Below are positions 52,975 to 62,167 of a stretch of 64,000 nt of DNA, piece after piece. The DNA lies in NCBI RefSeq assembly GCF_037414475.1, contig NZ_CP147913.1, positions 6,570,001 to 6,634,000 of the forward strand, written 5' to 3'. Every line of letters begins with the position of its first letter. The stretch's first letter is position 1. A program made the translations under genes and the position numbers. A model generated the notes under the pieces. The model worked only from the letters and a program-made list of their open reading frames with translations, had not been told where the DNA came from and did not search any database. Origin of the DNA: Myxococcus stipitatus (GTDB taxonomy: Bacteria; Myxococcota; Myxococcia; Myxococcales; Myxococcaceae).

Positions 52975-53669
52975 GTCGATGAGGGGCGTGGATGCGACCG
53001 GAAGTAGCGCGTGAAGGCCTCGTCCGTGTGGCGCGCGCGGACGTACTCGGGACGGTAGACACGCAAGGTGTACTCGTAGAGCGGCCCGGCGGCATCCAGT
53101 TCCCAGAAGCGGCTGAGCTTCCCCACCACGAAGTTCAGCAGCTCGCCTGGTGGCTGATAGTACAGCTCCTTGCGCGTGAATTCGGGGTCGTGGAACGTCG
53201 TGAGGAAGTTCACCGCGAAGCCCTTGGTGCACATCGCGTACATGGCACCGAGCATTCCCTCGACGAAGCCTTGCCACGCCTCGGGTGAAGCGGAGAGCGG
53301 GACGTTGAAGGTCCCCGACAACGTCAGGAAGTCGTAGCGCTCCGGCGGAAGCACCTCGACGACGTTCCGGCTGTGGAAGGTGCCCTGGGGGAACTTGCGG
53401 GCGCAGGACTCCGTGAAGGAGGGATGGATGTCGCTTCCGGAGAAGAGCGCCTTCGGGTGGTGCTGTTGAAGGAACTCGCCGAAGTGGCCCAGGCCGCATC
53501 CAATCTCATGGACGGAGATGGGGCCCGATTCTCCCTCGAAGAGCCGGGCCAGGCGGTGGAAGCGCTCGTACTGCGTGGCCTGGTCTCGATGGGAGAGCGA
53601 GCGCGGGTCGTCTCCGAACTGGTCCAGGAGGGCGCTGTAGAAAGCGCGCTGCTCTTCAGCGATGTCCAT
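52971..53669 (-). CDS. SAM-dependent methyltransferase (glycan cluster)
   Basis: 232 residues from ATG 53669. Class I fold: motif I VHEIGCGLGHFGEFL, acidic end of strand 2 FSGSDIHPSF, motif post-II RYDFLTLSGTFNV. The C-terminal half has a hydrophobic insert (FAVNFLTTFHDPEF) and a substrate region of unknown specificity. It overlaps the GT2 gene (14 bases) and the oxidoreductase (4 bases), so the three form one coupled unit. Likely O- or N-methylates a sugar or lipid-linked intermediate. Confidence 0.82.
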   Translation of the reverse strand: MDIAEEQRAFYSALLDQFGDDPRSLSHRDQATQYERFHRLARLFEGESGPISVHEIGCGLGHFGEFLQQHHPKALFSGSDIHPSFTESCARKFPQGTFHSRNVVEVLPPERYDFLTLSGTFNVPLSASPEAWQGFVEGMLGAMYAMCTKGFAVNFLTTFHDPEFTRKELYYQPPGELLNFVVGKLSRFWELDAAGPLYEYTLRVYRPEYVRARHTDEAFTRYFRSHPRPSST

Positions 53670-54654
53670 GGAGGGGCTCCTGTTGGGCGGGCTCGGCTCG
53701 CGGCTCCGCGCCGGAGAGCCTCGGGGTGCTCGTCACCTGACGAACCACCGCCTGAGGCTTCTGATTGATTTGAAGGAAGATGCGCGCCACGTATTCGGAG
53801 AGGATTCCCACCCCCAGCAGCGTGACGCCGGATGAGAACAGCACCGCCAGCGCCAGCGAGGCCCAGCCAGGCACGGTGATGGTTCCGGTCATGTGAGAGA
53901 TGAGGACTCCACCTCCTGCGATGGCGGACAGCAGGGAGAGCAGGAGCCCGCCAATGGATGCGAGCCTGAGGGGGAAGGTGGCGTAGTTGAAGAGCAGGTT
54001 GAAGAACACCGTCACCAGCCGGCTCAGGGTGTAGGAGCTGCGCAGGCCCTCGGGATGTTCGTGACGGACCTCCGTGGCGGTGATGCGGTCGGTGACCCAC
54101 GAGAGGTAGATGTCGAGGATGATGTCGTGCCGCTCGCTGCGGGCGACCTCCGCGGCGACGGAGCCGGAGATGAGCCGGAAGGCGGAGATGTCGAACGCCA
54201 CCCTCATCACCTTGCGGGGGATGACCATGATGAGTCGCGAGGCGAGCGAGCGCCATCCAGGGCCTTGGCGCAGACGCGGGAGTCCATAGACGACATCCGC
54301 ATCGGCCTGCTCGGCGCGAGCCAGCAGGGCCCCTATCTCCTCGGGTGGGTTCTGCAGGTCCTCATCGAGTGTCACGACCCAGCGCCCGCGGGCGTGCCGG
54401 AAGCCGCACACGGTGGCGTTGTGTTGCCCGAAGTTGCGCATCAGCTGTACGCCCACGATGCGCCCATCCGACTGCGCCAGCCCGTCGATGAGCGCCCACA
54501 GCGTGGGCCGGGCGCTGTCGTCCACGAGGATGATTTCGAATGAGGCCTGGCGCGCCTCCAGCGCACGTATCAGCCGGGCGCACAACTCGGGCAGCGAGGT
54601 CTCCCCCCGGAAGCAGGGGACGACGACGGAGATGTCCACGGCGGAAGGGCTCAT
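53656..54654 (-). CDS. DPM1/GtrB-like family 2 glycosyltransferase
   Basis: 332 residues from ATG 54654. GT-A domain with ISVVVPCFRGETSL, ILVDDS, MRNFGQHNATVCGF and the metal-binding LDEDLQNPPEE. Two membrane helices at the C-terminus (about 225-255 and 262-290) anchor it. Enzymes of this plan (GtrB, ArnC, DPM1) load a sugar from a nucleotide donor onto polyprenyl phosphate, giving the donor used by GT-C membrane glycosyltransferases, two of which are encoded 2-6 kb away. First gene of a three-gene leftward operon, diverging from wecE. Confidence 0.9.
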   Translation of the reverse strand: MSPSAVDISVVVPCFRGETSLPELCARLIRALEARQASFEIILVDDSARPTLWALIDGLAQSDGRIVGVQLMRNFGQHNATVCGFRHARGRWVVTLDEDLQNPPEEIGALLARAEQADADVVYGLPRLRQGPGWRSLASRLIMVIPRKVMRVAFDISAFRLISGSVAAEVARSERHDIILDIYLSWVTDRITATEVRHEHPEGLRSSYTLSRLVTVFFNLLFNYATFPLRLASIGGLLLSLLSAIAGGGVLISHMTGTITVPGWASLALAVLFSSGVTLLGVGILSEYVARIFLQINQKPQAVVRQVTSTPRLSGAEPRAEPAQQEPLHGHR

Positions 54655-54846
54655 GCTTGGGGGCGGGCGGAGGAGCCCAACGGGAGGAAGTCTATCGCGT
54701 TCTCACGCCGTGTCGCGGGATGGAATGTGCCCGCCTGGCCGCCGAGCACTGCCTGGCTTGTGCCGAGGGGTGTAACGCTCCTCCCGGAGTCCACGCGGGT
54801 GCTGTAGCCTGGAGGCCTCCTTCTCCGACCGCCACATTGTGAGGCC

Positions 54847-55977
54847 ATGACCATTCCATTCAATCGGCTGCAGATGCTTGGAGACGAAGCCAGGTACATC
54901 GAGCAGGCGTTGGCCAACAGCCACCTCATGGGGGACGGTGGATTCACGCGCAAGTGTCACACGCTGCTGGAGGAGGCCCTGGGTGTGAAGCGGGCGCTCC
55001 TGACGACGTCCTGCACCCACGCGATGGAGATGGCGGGGCTCTTGCTCGACTTGCAGCCGGGGGACGAGGTCATCGTCCCGTCCTTCACCTTCGTCTCCAC
55101 CGCGAATGCCTTCGCGCTGCGCGGCGCGCGCCCCGTCTTCGCGGATGTGAGGCCGGACACGTTGAATCTGGACGAGCGCAAGCTGGAGTCGCTCATCACG
55201 GAGCGAACGCGCCTCATCGTTCCGGTGCACTACGCAGGCGTCGGCTGTGAGATGGACGTCATCCAGGACATCGCGAGCCGCCGGGGCGTGGCGGTGGTGG
55301 AGGACAACGCGCATGGCCTCTTCGGCTCCTACCGGGGGCGTGCCCTGGGGACGTTCGGGACCTTCTCCGCGCTGAGCTTCCACGAGACGAAGAACGTGAG
55401 CTGTGGCGAGGGAGGCGCGCTGCTCATCAACGACGGACATCACGCCGAGCGCGCGGAGATCATCCGGGAGAAGGGCACCAACCGCAGCCGATTCTTCCGG
55501 GGCATGGTGGACAAGTACACGTGGGTGGACATCGGCTCCAGCTACGTCATGTCGGACCTGCTGGCGGCCTTCCTCTACGGGCAGTTGTGCGAGCGCGAGC
55601 GTATCCAGTCGCGCCGTCGGGCCATCTGGGACACGTATCACCGGGAGCTCGCCGCCTGGGCCACCGCGCAGGGCGTGGTCCAACCTCACGTGCCCGCGCA
55701 CTGCGAGCAGGCGTATCACATGTATTACCTGCTGATGCCGTCGCTGGAGGTCCGCACGCGCTTCATCCAGCAGCTCCGCCAGCAAGGCATCAACGCCGTG
55801 TTCCACTACCTGCCGTTGCACATCTCTGAGATGGGGCGGAAGTTCGGGGGACAGATGGGGGATTGCCCGGTGACGGAGGACGTCAGTGACCGGCTGGTGC
55901 GGCTGCCCTTCTTCAGCACGATGACGGACGCCGAACAGGCCACGGTGTTGGCCGCCGTGAGGGACTTCAAGTGCTAG
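54847..55977 (+). CDS. wecE: dTDP-4-amino-4,6-dideoxygalactose transaminase
   Basis: 376 residues, the same length as E. coli WecE/RffA, and similar throughout: GDGGFTRKCHTLLEEALG, PGDEVIVPSFTFVSTANAF, VRPDTLNLDERKL, FHETKNVSCGEGGALLIND (PLP-Lys), REKGTNRSRFFRGMVDKYTW. The enzyme transfers an amino group from glutamate to dTDP-4-keto-6-deoxyglucose, giving dTDP-Fuc4N for surface polysaccharide. Overlaps the WbqC gene by 7 bases. The dTDP-sugar supply genes are not in the window. Confidence 0.93.
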   Translation: MTIPFNRLQMLGDEARYIEQALANSHLMGDGGFTRKCHTLLEEALGVKRALLTTSCTHAMEMAGLLLDLQPGDEVIVPSFTFVSTANAFALRGARPVFADVRPDTLNLDERKLESLITERTRLIVPVHYAGVGCEMDVIQDIASRRGVAVVEDNAHGLFGSYRGRALGTFGTFSALSFHETKNVSCGEGGALLINDGHHAERAEIIREKGTNRSRFFRGMVDKYTWVDIGSSYVMSDLLAAFLYGQLCERERIQSRRRAIWDTYHRELAAWATAQGVVQPHVPAHCEQAYHMYYLLMPSLEVRTRFIQQLRQQGINAVFHYLPLHISEMGRKFGGQMGDCPVTEDVSDRLVRLPFFSTMTDAEQATVLAAVRDFKC

Positions 55978-56687
55978 CAGCCGGGCACACCGTCGCCGTC
56001 CTTCAGTCCAACTATCTGCCCTGGAAGGGCTACTTCGACATCATCCACGATGTGGACACGTTCATCTTCTACGATGACGTGCAGTACACCCATAAGGACT
56101 GGCGCAATCGCAATCGCGTGAAGACGCCCAAGGGGGCCGCGTGGCTCGCGGTGCCAATGGGCCCTGACAGCAGGCAGCGGCGCATCTGCGACGCACTCAT
56201 CGATGGGGACGCGTGGGCGCGCAAGCATTGGGAGACCCTGTGTCTCCACTACGAGCGTACGCCCTACTTCGAACGCCATGCTCCGCTCTTGCGCGAGGTC
56301 TATCTGGAGCGGACCTGGACACATCTTTCGGAGCTGAACCAATACCTGGTGCGCCGCATCGCCCAGGAGCATCTGGGCATCCAGACCCGTTTTCGTGACT
56401 CGCGCGAGTGGTCGCTCACCGGGGCGAAGCAAGAGCGGCTCCTCGACCTGCTACGCCAGGCGGGCGCCACCCGCTACGTCTCCGGGCCCGCGGCCCGCGA
56501 CTACCTTCACCAGGAGGCGTTCGACGCGGCGGGAATCGAGCTCATCTACAAGGACTACGCGGGGTACCCCGAGTACCCACAGGTCCATCCTCCCTTCGAA
56601 CACGCGGTGACGGTGCTGGATGTGCTCTTTCACCTGGGGCCGGATGCGCCCAACGCCATCTGGGGCTGGCGCGGCGAAGTGGGGTGA
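55971..56687 (+). CDS. WbqC family protein
   Basis: 238 residues from GTG 55971, inside the end of wecE. Begins VAVLQSNYLPWKGYFDIIHD with the conserved FYDDVQYTHKDWRNRNRVKT, both hallmarks of the WbqC family, and continues with YFERHAPLLREVYLERTWTH. Members accompany WecE-type aminotransferases in O-antigen and dTDP-sugar clusters and are thought to act on the amino sugar (acylation), but biochemical evidence is limited. Coupled to wecE, so it likely works on the same dTDP-Fuc4N. Confidence 0.9.
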   Translation: MLAAGHTVAVLQSNYLPWKGYFDIIHDVDTFIFYDDVQYTHKDWRNRNRVKTPKGAAWLAVPMGPDSRQRRICDALIDGDAWARKHWETLCLHYERTPYFERHAPLLREVYLERTWTHLSELNQYLVRRIAQEHLGIQTRFRDSREWSLTGAKQERLLDLLRQAGATRYVSGPAARDYLHQEAFDAAGIELIYKDYAGYPEYPQVHPPFEHAVTVLDVLFHLGPDAPNAIWGWRGEVG

Positions 56688-56751
56688 GTCTTTCGCCTGC
56701 CCTCTGTCCGTCCGCGCGGACGTGCTTGTGGCTTTGCTCGGAGAGTGAGGG

Positions 56752-58548
56752 GTGTGCTACCCCACGGAGCCGATGACCTCAGCTCGTGGCAGTACGGGAT
56801 GGACCTCGGTGGCTCAAGGTGCCCTGGGGTGTTTTCTGGTGGCGGCCTTCTTCGGGCTGAAGATGACAGCCCCCGGACTGGCCATCGCCTTTCGGACCCC
56901 CTTCACCGTCAGCACGACGGGGGAGATGTATCAGTGGCTGGCTTATTCGCTGCTGCTGATGCCGGGGGGCGTCCTGTTGGGATTGGCCTTGGTGCCCTGG
57001 GTCTCCGCGCCGGCGGTCCGGTTGTGGCGGCGAATCGAGGGGCTGTCGGCGCAGGAGCGGACCGCGGGCGTGTTGCTGGTAGGAGTTTTCGCCTTTCTGT
57101 TCGCGCGCATCGGGCGCTCCGTGTTTTTCCTGGACCAGGACTTCACGGATGACGAGCGGGCGGCGCGCTTCGGCGGACAGGTGCTCGCCAGCGGCAAGTT
57201 CCTGGCGAAGCTGACGAACCCCGTCGAGGCCTTCCCTACGCTCTTCTTCTACGTGCGGGATGGGTTGGGCTCCAGCTTCGAGTGGCTGGGCGTTCAGGTG
57301 GCCTGGGCGTTTGGAGACCTGACGGGGACAGGGTCGCTCGTCTTCTCGCTCGCGGCGGCGGTGCCGGCGGTGGCGGTGGCATGGGTGGCCACTCGCCGGC
57401 TGGGACCTGCCTGGGGCGCGGTGGCCGCGTCGCTGGTGCTGCTGTCTCCGATGTCCGCGTTGCTCTCAATGACCTCACACGTGCACCTGCTGTCTCGCGC
57501 GGCGCTGGCGGTGGCGGTGGCGTTCTACGTCCTGGCGGAGGAGAAGGGCGGGCGTTGGTGGATGGGGTTCGGAGGGATGAGCGGCGTGGCCTTCTTGTGC
57601 CGCCCCTTCGAGACCTTGTTCTTCCTGGCGCCGTTCTATCTCTGGGTGCTCTGGGGACTGGTGCGCCGGCAGCTGCCGGTGGGCGCGTGTCTGGGTGGGT
57701 TGGTGTTGGGCTGGTTGCCGGCGCTGGTGCTGTTCCTCGCCTTCAACCATGCGGTGACGGGAGACGCGCTGCTGCCCGCGCGCGTGTCCATGTACACGTT
57801 CCCGGCGAAGCTCACGGCACGTGATGGAACGTTGGTGGAGCGCTTCTGCTTCAACACCAGCTACAACACGTTGATGCTCGCGGTGTGGTTCCTGGGCCCC
57901 CTGGGAACATTGTTGGTGGGGCTGGGCGCCTCGTGGGACCGGCTGACGAAGCTGCTGCTCTTCTCCGTGTTGTCATTGCTGGGGCTGAGCCTGTTTCATG
58001 ACAACCACGGCATCCACTCCGTGGGGCCCATCCACTATTCGGAAACCGTGCCGGCACTGGCCCTGGTCGCGGTGCACGGGTTGAAGCGGTTGGTCGACGT
58101 GGCGCGCAAGGCCGAGTTGCCCCGGGCGACGGTGATGGCGGGGGTGCTGGGCGCGCTGGTCGTGGGATTGGGCATTCTGACGGCGCGCAATGCCCTGGCC
58201 CTGCGGGAGCAGTCCCTCATCCATGCGCGGATGGATGGGTACCTGAACAACGCGGGATTGGGGCGTGCGGTGGTGCTGGCCCCTCAGTACGGGGTGGCTT
58301 GGAACCAGGTGCCGGAGTTCCGCAAGATTGGGAGCTTTGTCTTCGAGTGGGCCCCGCCGCATCCGAACGATGAACAGGAAGTCATCGTGTTGCATGACGG
58401 GCCGGGCTTCGCCGAGCGGCTGCGTCCACAGTACCCCGACCGGCGCTTCTACCGGATGGTGCCGGCTCAGGGCATGCCCCCCTTCCAGTTCGAGCCTCTG
58501 GATGCGGCGCCTTTGCCGGAGACCGCGACGGAAGAGGGGGCTCGTTGA
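56752..58548 (+). CDS. GT39-like multi-spanning glycosyltransferase
   Basis: 598 residues from GTG 56752 (GGAG about 9 bases upstream); ATG 56773 is a possible alternative. About a dozen hydrophobic segments, with an early loop FLDQDFTDDERAARF (about residue 125-138) whose DDE resembles the acidic catalytic loop of GT-C enzymes. The mid-region SMTSHVHLLSRAALAVAV and the C-terminal soluble part (from about 480) complete a PMT_2-type plan. It would use polyprenyl-phosphate sugars on the periplasmic side. Linked to the glycan genes by position and to the GtrB-like donor enzyme. Confidence 0.72.
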   Translation: MCYPTEPMTSARGSTGWTSVAQGALGCFLVAAFFGLKMTAPGLAIAFRTPFTVSTTGEMYQWLAYSLLLMPGGVLLGLALVPWVSAPAVRLWRRIEGLSAQERTAGVLLVGVFAFLFARIGRSVFFLDQDFTDDERAARFGGQVLASGKFLAKLTNPVEAFPTLFFYVRDGLGSSFEWLGVQVAWAFGDLTGTGSLVFSLAAAVPAVAVAWVATRRLGPAWGAVAASLVLLSPMSALLSMTSHVHLLSRAALAVAVAFYVLAEEKGGRWWMGFGGMSGVAFLCRPFETLFFLAPFYLWVLWGLVRRQLPVGACLGGLVLGWLPALVLFLAFNHAVTGDALLPARVSMYTFPAKLTARDGTLVERFCFNTSYNTLMLAVWFLGPLGTLLVGLGASWDRLTKLLLFSVLSLLGLSLFHDNHGIHSVGPIHYSETVPALALVAVHGLKRLVDVARKAELPRATVMAGVLGALVVGLGILTARNALALREQSLIHARMDGYLNNAGLGRAVVLAPQYGVAWNQVPEFRKIGSFVFEWAPPHPNDEQEVIVLHDGPGFAERLRPQYPDRRFYRMVPAQGMPPFQFEPLDAAPLPETATEEGAR

Positions 58549-58614
58549 GGTGTGGCGCTTGATTCGCGCCCGCCGTCTCTTTGTTCTCCTGGCCCTGAGG
58601 CTCTGAGGCCCTTC

Positions 58615-60375
58615 ATGGCAACCTCCGCTGTGTACTCCCGTTCGTTCCGTCCCTTTCTGCGGTCTCTGCTCATCTTCATCACGGCGTTGGGGGTGTATGC
58701 GGGAGCGCTGCGCAACGGGCTCGTCTATGACGACATCCCGCTGGTTGTGGACAACCCTTGGCTGCGCTCACTCGAGAGGTTGGGCGATGCCTTCGCGAAT
58801 CCGCTATTCGCCTTCGAGGACTCGCCGATCGAGCAGTCGGACCGCAGCCCCGCGCAGGCGTACTTCCGGCCGTTCGCGCATGTGTTGCTGTTCCTGGGAC
58901 GTTCGCTCGCGGGTACCACTGCGTGGCCATACCACCTGGTGCTGATGCTGCTGCATGCGGCGGCTTCGGTGGTGGTGGGCTGGTTGCTGCGGACATGCAT
59001 GCGTCGTCCTGACGGGAGTCTCACCTCGGAAGCAGAGTGGGCGGGGCTGACGGGGGCACTGCTATTTGCCGTTCATCCGGTGCACACGGAGGCGGTGGCC
59101 TGGGTCAGTGGCTGCATGGATGTCTCGGCCACGGTGCTGGTCCTGCTCGGCGTGCGGCTCATGGTGGTGGGGCCGACTTCGTGGGGCCGCAGCGTGGGCG
59201 CAGCGTTGCTGTGGTTTGCGGGGCTGATGTTCAAGGAAGTCGCCATCGTGTTCCCGGTGGTCCTGTGGGCCACCGACCGTGCGGCTGGCATGCGTCTGGC
59301 GAGCCCGGGACTTCGAGGCTGGGCGCTGCGGTATGCGCCGCTCGGGTTGGGTCTGCTGGGCTACGTGCCGTTCCGGTTGAACGCCGTGGGCGCATCCTTG
59401 CCAGCTTCAGCGGAGGCGGGGGGCACGGGGCTGTATCCCGTGGACGCGCTGGACCTTGCGGGGAGGTTGATAGGCAAATTGTTCTGGCCACATCCCCTCG
59501 TGGCGACGGTTCCGCTGCGAGCTCCGCCCGAGCTGGCGCATGTGGCATCGGGCGCAGTGCTGCTCATCGGGCTCCTGGCCGTGGTGTGGTGGAAGCGCCG
59601 CGAAGCGGGGGCCGCCTTTGCTGGCGCTGTGTGGCTCCTGACGCCACTGCTGCCCATCTTCCTGCTCCAGTTCCGAGGCGTGGAATCCTATGCGGAGCGG
59701 TTCCTGTATCTCCCATCCGTTGGCTTTTGCATGCTGGTGGCCGTTGGGGTGCGGTGGGGACTGGAGCGCTGGCAAGAGCATTCGCGGGCACTTCGGCTTC
59801 TGGTGGGGGGCGTGGTCGCCGTCTTCGCCGTGATGACGCTCATGCGAGTGCCCGTCTGGCACGACGATGTCTCCCTCTGGGAGGACAGTGTGGCAACGAT
59901 GCCCGAGCAGCCCATGCTCCGTGCCTATCTGGGTGCTTCGTACCTCAAGGCGCGGCGCGCGGAAGATGCGCTGCCTCAACTCGAGGTCGCCGCGCAGGCG
60001 TTTCCTCGCAACTACAAGATTCAGAGCGACCTGGCGGTGGCTTTTGCTCTCCTGGGACGCATCGACGAGTCCATTCTCCAACTCGAGCGGACCTTGCAGC
60101 TCCGTCCTTCCGCCGTGGTGGTTGTCCACAACCTCGGGCTCGCGCTCCGGAGGGCGAGGCGGTTGGATGAGGCGCTGATGCGTTTCCGGGAAGCGCTGCG
60201 GTTGGCGCCGCACCGCGTGGACTCCCACCTGGAGCTGGGCCGGACATTGTTGCAGATGGGACGGCCGGCAGAGGCAGTGGCTCCGTTCGAGGAAGCGTTA
60301 CGCCTGCGTCCGGAACTGGAGCCCGCGCGCCGTGGATTGCAGCAGGCGCGCATGGCCCTGGGGGCGGCGCCCTGA
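58615..60375 (+). CDS. TMTC-like membrane O-mannosyltransferase with C-terminal TPRs
   Basis: 586 residues from ATG 58615, with GAGG 6 bases upstream; the frame before it lacks a ribosome site. Membrane part (1-about 420): the first loop has YDDIPLVVDNPWLR and the central motif is HPVHTEAVAWVSG (about 153-165), both characteristic of TMTC-type transferases. The C-terminal part (about 426-582) has TPR units such as AYLGASYLKARRAEDALPQL, NLGLALRRARRLDEALMRF and SHLELGRTLLQMGRPAEAV. In eukaryotes TMTCs O-mannosylate cadherins. The bacterial acceptor is unknown. It ends 47 bases before pilI, convergent with it. Confidence 0.8.
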   Translation: MATSAVYSRSFRPFLRSLLIFITALGVYAGALRNGLVYDDIPLVVDNPWLRSLERLGDAFANPLFAFEDSPIEQSDRSPAQAYFRPFAHVLLFLGRSLAGTTAWPYHLVLMLLHAAASVVVGWLLRTCMRRPDGSLTSEAEWAGLTGALLFAVHPVHTEAVAWVSGCMDVSATVLVLLGVRLMVVGPTSWGRSVGAALLWFAGLMFKEVAIVFPVVLWATDRAAGMRLASPGLRGWALRYAPLGLGLLGYVPFRLNAVGASLPASAEAGGTGLYPVDALDLAGRLIGKLFWPHPLVATVPLRAPPELAHVASGAVLLIGLLAVVWWKRREAGAAFAGAVWLLTPLLPIFLLQFRGVESYAERFLYLPSVGFCMLVAVGVRWGLERWQEHSRALRLLVGGVVAVFAVMTLMRVPVWHDDVSLWEDSVATMPEQPMLRAYLGASYLKARRAEDALPQLEVAAQAFPRNYKIQSDLAVAFALLGRIDESILQLERTLQLRPSAVVVVHNLGLALRRARRLDEALMRFREALRLAPHRVDSHLELGRTLLQMGRPAEAVAPFEEALRLRPELEPARRGLQQARMALGAAP

Positions 60376-60422
60376 CCATTCCTGAAGCCATCCGTCATTC
60401 GATGGCTTCAGGGGAAGCTGCT

Positions 60423-61190
60423 TCAGCGGAAGTCGCGTCGCTCGAAGATGAAGATGGCCACGGCGGTGAACAGCCCAGCCCAGCCCAGCGCGTAGCCGAC
60501 ACCGGAGAAGAAGGTGGCTGCATCCACGGGCAGGGCGTACGTCGCATGAGGGCGGAAGTTCACGCGCTCCAGATTCGGCAGCAAGTAGTAGAGCCCTGTG
60601 GCGAAGGTCTTCACGGCGCCCGGATCTCTCCACTTGGCGATCTCATAGAGGTCATTGGCCAGGTGGCCAGCGAAGTAGATGCCCGTCGTGGCGATGGCCG
60701 ACACAGCGGGGCCCGCGAAGCTGGAGAAGAGGATGCCTGCGCTCGTCAGGACCAGCAGCTCGAACCAAAGGCCCGCCGCCGCGACCAGGTGCGTGGCGTT
60801 GAGACTCACCTGGAAGAGCACGAGCTGGCTGATGAAGATGAGCATCATCGCGGCCATCAGCACCGCGAGCGTCAGCATGTTGCCCGCCAGCCGTGCCAGC
60901 AGGAAATGTGTGCGGGAGACGGGCTTGCTCACGACGAGGAAGATGGTGCGCCGCTCGATCTCCCGGCTCAGCAGCCCGCTCGACAGGAAGATGGTGAGGA
61001 AGACGAGGATGAGGCTCATCATCCCCAAGCCAAAGTCGGTGAGGACGCGGTCGAAGGTCGCGACGGTGACCTCCGTTATGAGCGTTGATGACAGCAGCAC
61101 CACCGCGGCAAAGGCGCCCACGACCACCGTGACGCGGTTGCGGCGTGCCTCACGGAAGCCGTTCCAGACCATCGCGCTGAACGCGTTCAT
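60423..61190 (-). CDS. pilI: ABC transporter permease PilI
   Basis: 255 residues from ATG 61190, overlapping pilH by ATGA. Six hydrophobic segments with an ABC-2 type permease pattern, starting MNAFSAMVWNGFREARRNRV and including FLARLAGNMLTLAVLMAAMM. In M. xanthus PilG, PilH and PilI are required for pilus assembly and social motility, with PilH/PilI forming an ABC transporter; the transported substrate is not known. Last gene of the leftward pilG-H-I operon. Confidence 0.85.
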   Translation of the reverse strand: MNAFSAMVWNGFREARRNRVTVVVGAFAAVVLLSSTLITEVTVATFDRVLTDFGLGMMSLILVFLTIFLSSGLLSREIERRTIFLVVSKPVSRTHFLLARLAGNMLTLAVLMAAMMLIFISQLVLFQVSLNATHLVAAAGLWFELLVLTSAGILFSSFAGPAVSAIATTGIYFAGHLANDLYEIAKWRDPGAVKTFATGLYYLLPNLERVNFRPHATYALPVDAATFFSGVGYALGWAGLFTAVAIFIFERRDFR

Positions 61191-62167
61191 GTGTTGATCT
61201 CCCCGCCGACACTCGTCGCCCGTCCAGAGTCCTTGAGGGCATCCATGAAGAGTTGCTCCAGTGAGAACTGAGCCGCTTGGAGGCTGTTGACGCGCCCCCC
61301 GGCGGCGAGCACCTGGCCCAGCATCTGCTGGCTCTGGGCATCGGACACCTGTACCCGTACCCGACCATCCAGGGACTGGGTGGTCGTCAGGTCCTGGCCC
61401 ATGCTCTTCACTTGCTCCAGCTTGAGTCCCTCGACGACCATCTCCACCGTGGGGACCTGCGCGGAGACCAGTTCCTGGACGCTGCCTTCACGCACGCGGC
61501 GGCCGCCCACGAGCACGGCCAGCCGGTCGCACAGTGCTTCCACGTCCGGGATGATGTGGCTGCAGAACAGCACGGTGGTTCCGCGCTCCCGCTCGGCGAG
61601 GATGAGGTCGCGCATCTGCCGGCGCCCCACGGGGTCCAGGCCGCTGGTGGGCTCATCGAGGATGAGCATCTTGGGCTTGGCGACCAGTGCTTGCGCGAGC
61701 GCCACGCGCTGCACCATGCCCTTCGAGTAGCGGCGAATCTGGAGCTTCTCCGCGGCGCCCATCTCCACGGCGCCCAGGACCTCCTTCACCCGCAGGTCGA
61801 GCTCATGGCCGCTCATGCCACACAGTTGTCCCGCGAGCGTCACGAACTCGCGGCCCGTGAGGTACTCGTAGGGCGCGGGGTTCTCAGGCAGGAAGCCCAC
61901 GAGCCGACGCGTGGCCGCGCGGTCCACGGGTTGTCCGAACAGCGTCGCGGTGCCGCTGCTGGGCCGCACCAGGTTCATCAGGATTTTGATGGTGGTGGAC
62001 TTGCCGGCACCGTTCGGACCGAGCAGGCCGTAGATCTGCCCGGTACCTATCTCGAGGTCCAGCCCCTGGAGGGCGCGAACCGTGCGGTTGAACCAGAAGC
62101 CTACTTTGTAGGTCTTCGAGAGGCCTCGGACCTGGATGGGCGGAGCGTCAGGGCTGGGATGAGTCAT
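61187..62167 (-). CDS. pilH: ABC transporter ATPase PilH
   Basis: 326 residues from ATG 62167. Walker A GPNGAGKSTTIK, signature RYSKGMVQRVALAQAL, Walker B LILDEPTSGLDPVG, His switch LFCSHII. A C-terminal region of about 100 residues (from about 225) is typical of ABC-2 ATPases. With PilI it forms the transporter needed for pilus biogenesis in Myxococcus. Four-base ATGA overlaps link it to both pilG and pilI, so stoichiometric expression is likely. Confidence 0.92.
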   Translation of the reverse strand: MTHPSPDAPPIQVRGLSKTYKVGFWFNRTVRALQGLDLEIGTGQIYGLLGPNGAGKSTTIKILMNLVRPSSGTATLFGQPVDRAATRRLVGFLPENPAPYEYLTGREFVTLAGQLCGMSGHELDLRVKEVLGAVEMGAAEKLQIRRYSKGMVQRVALAQALVAKPKMLILDEPTSGLDPVGRRQMRDLILAERERGTTVLFCSHIIPDVEALCDRLAVLVGGRRVREGSVQELVSAQVPTVEMVVEGLKLEQVKSMGQDLTTTQSLDGRVRVQVSDAQSQQMLGQVLAAGGRVNSLQAAQFSLEQLFMDALKDSGRATSVGGEINT

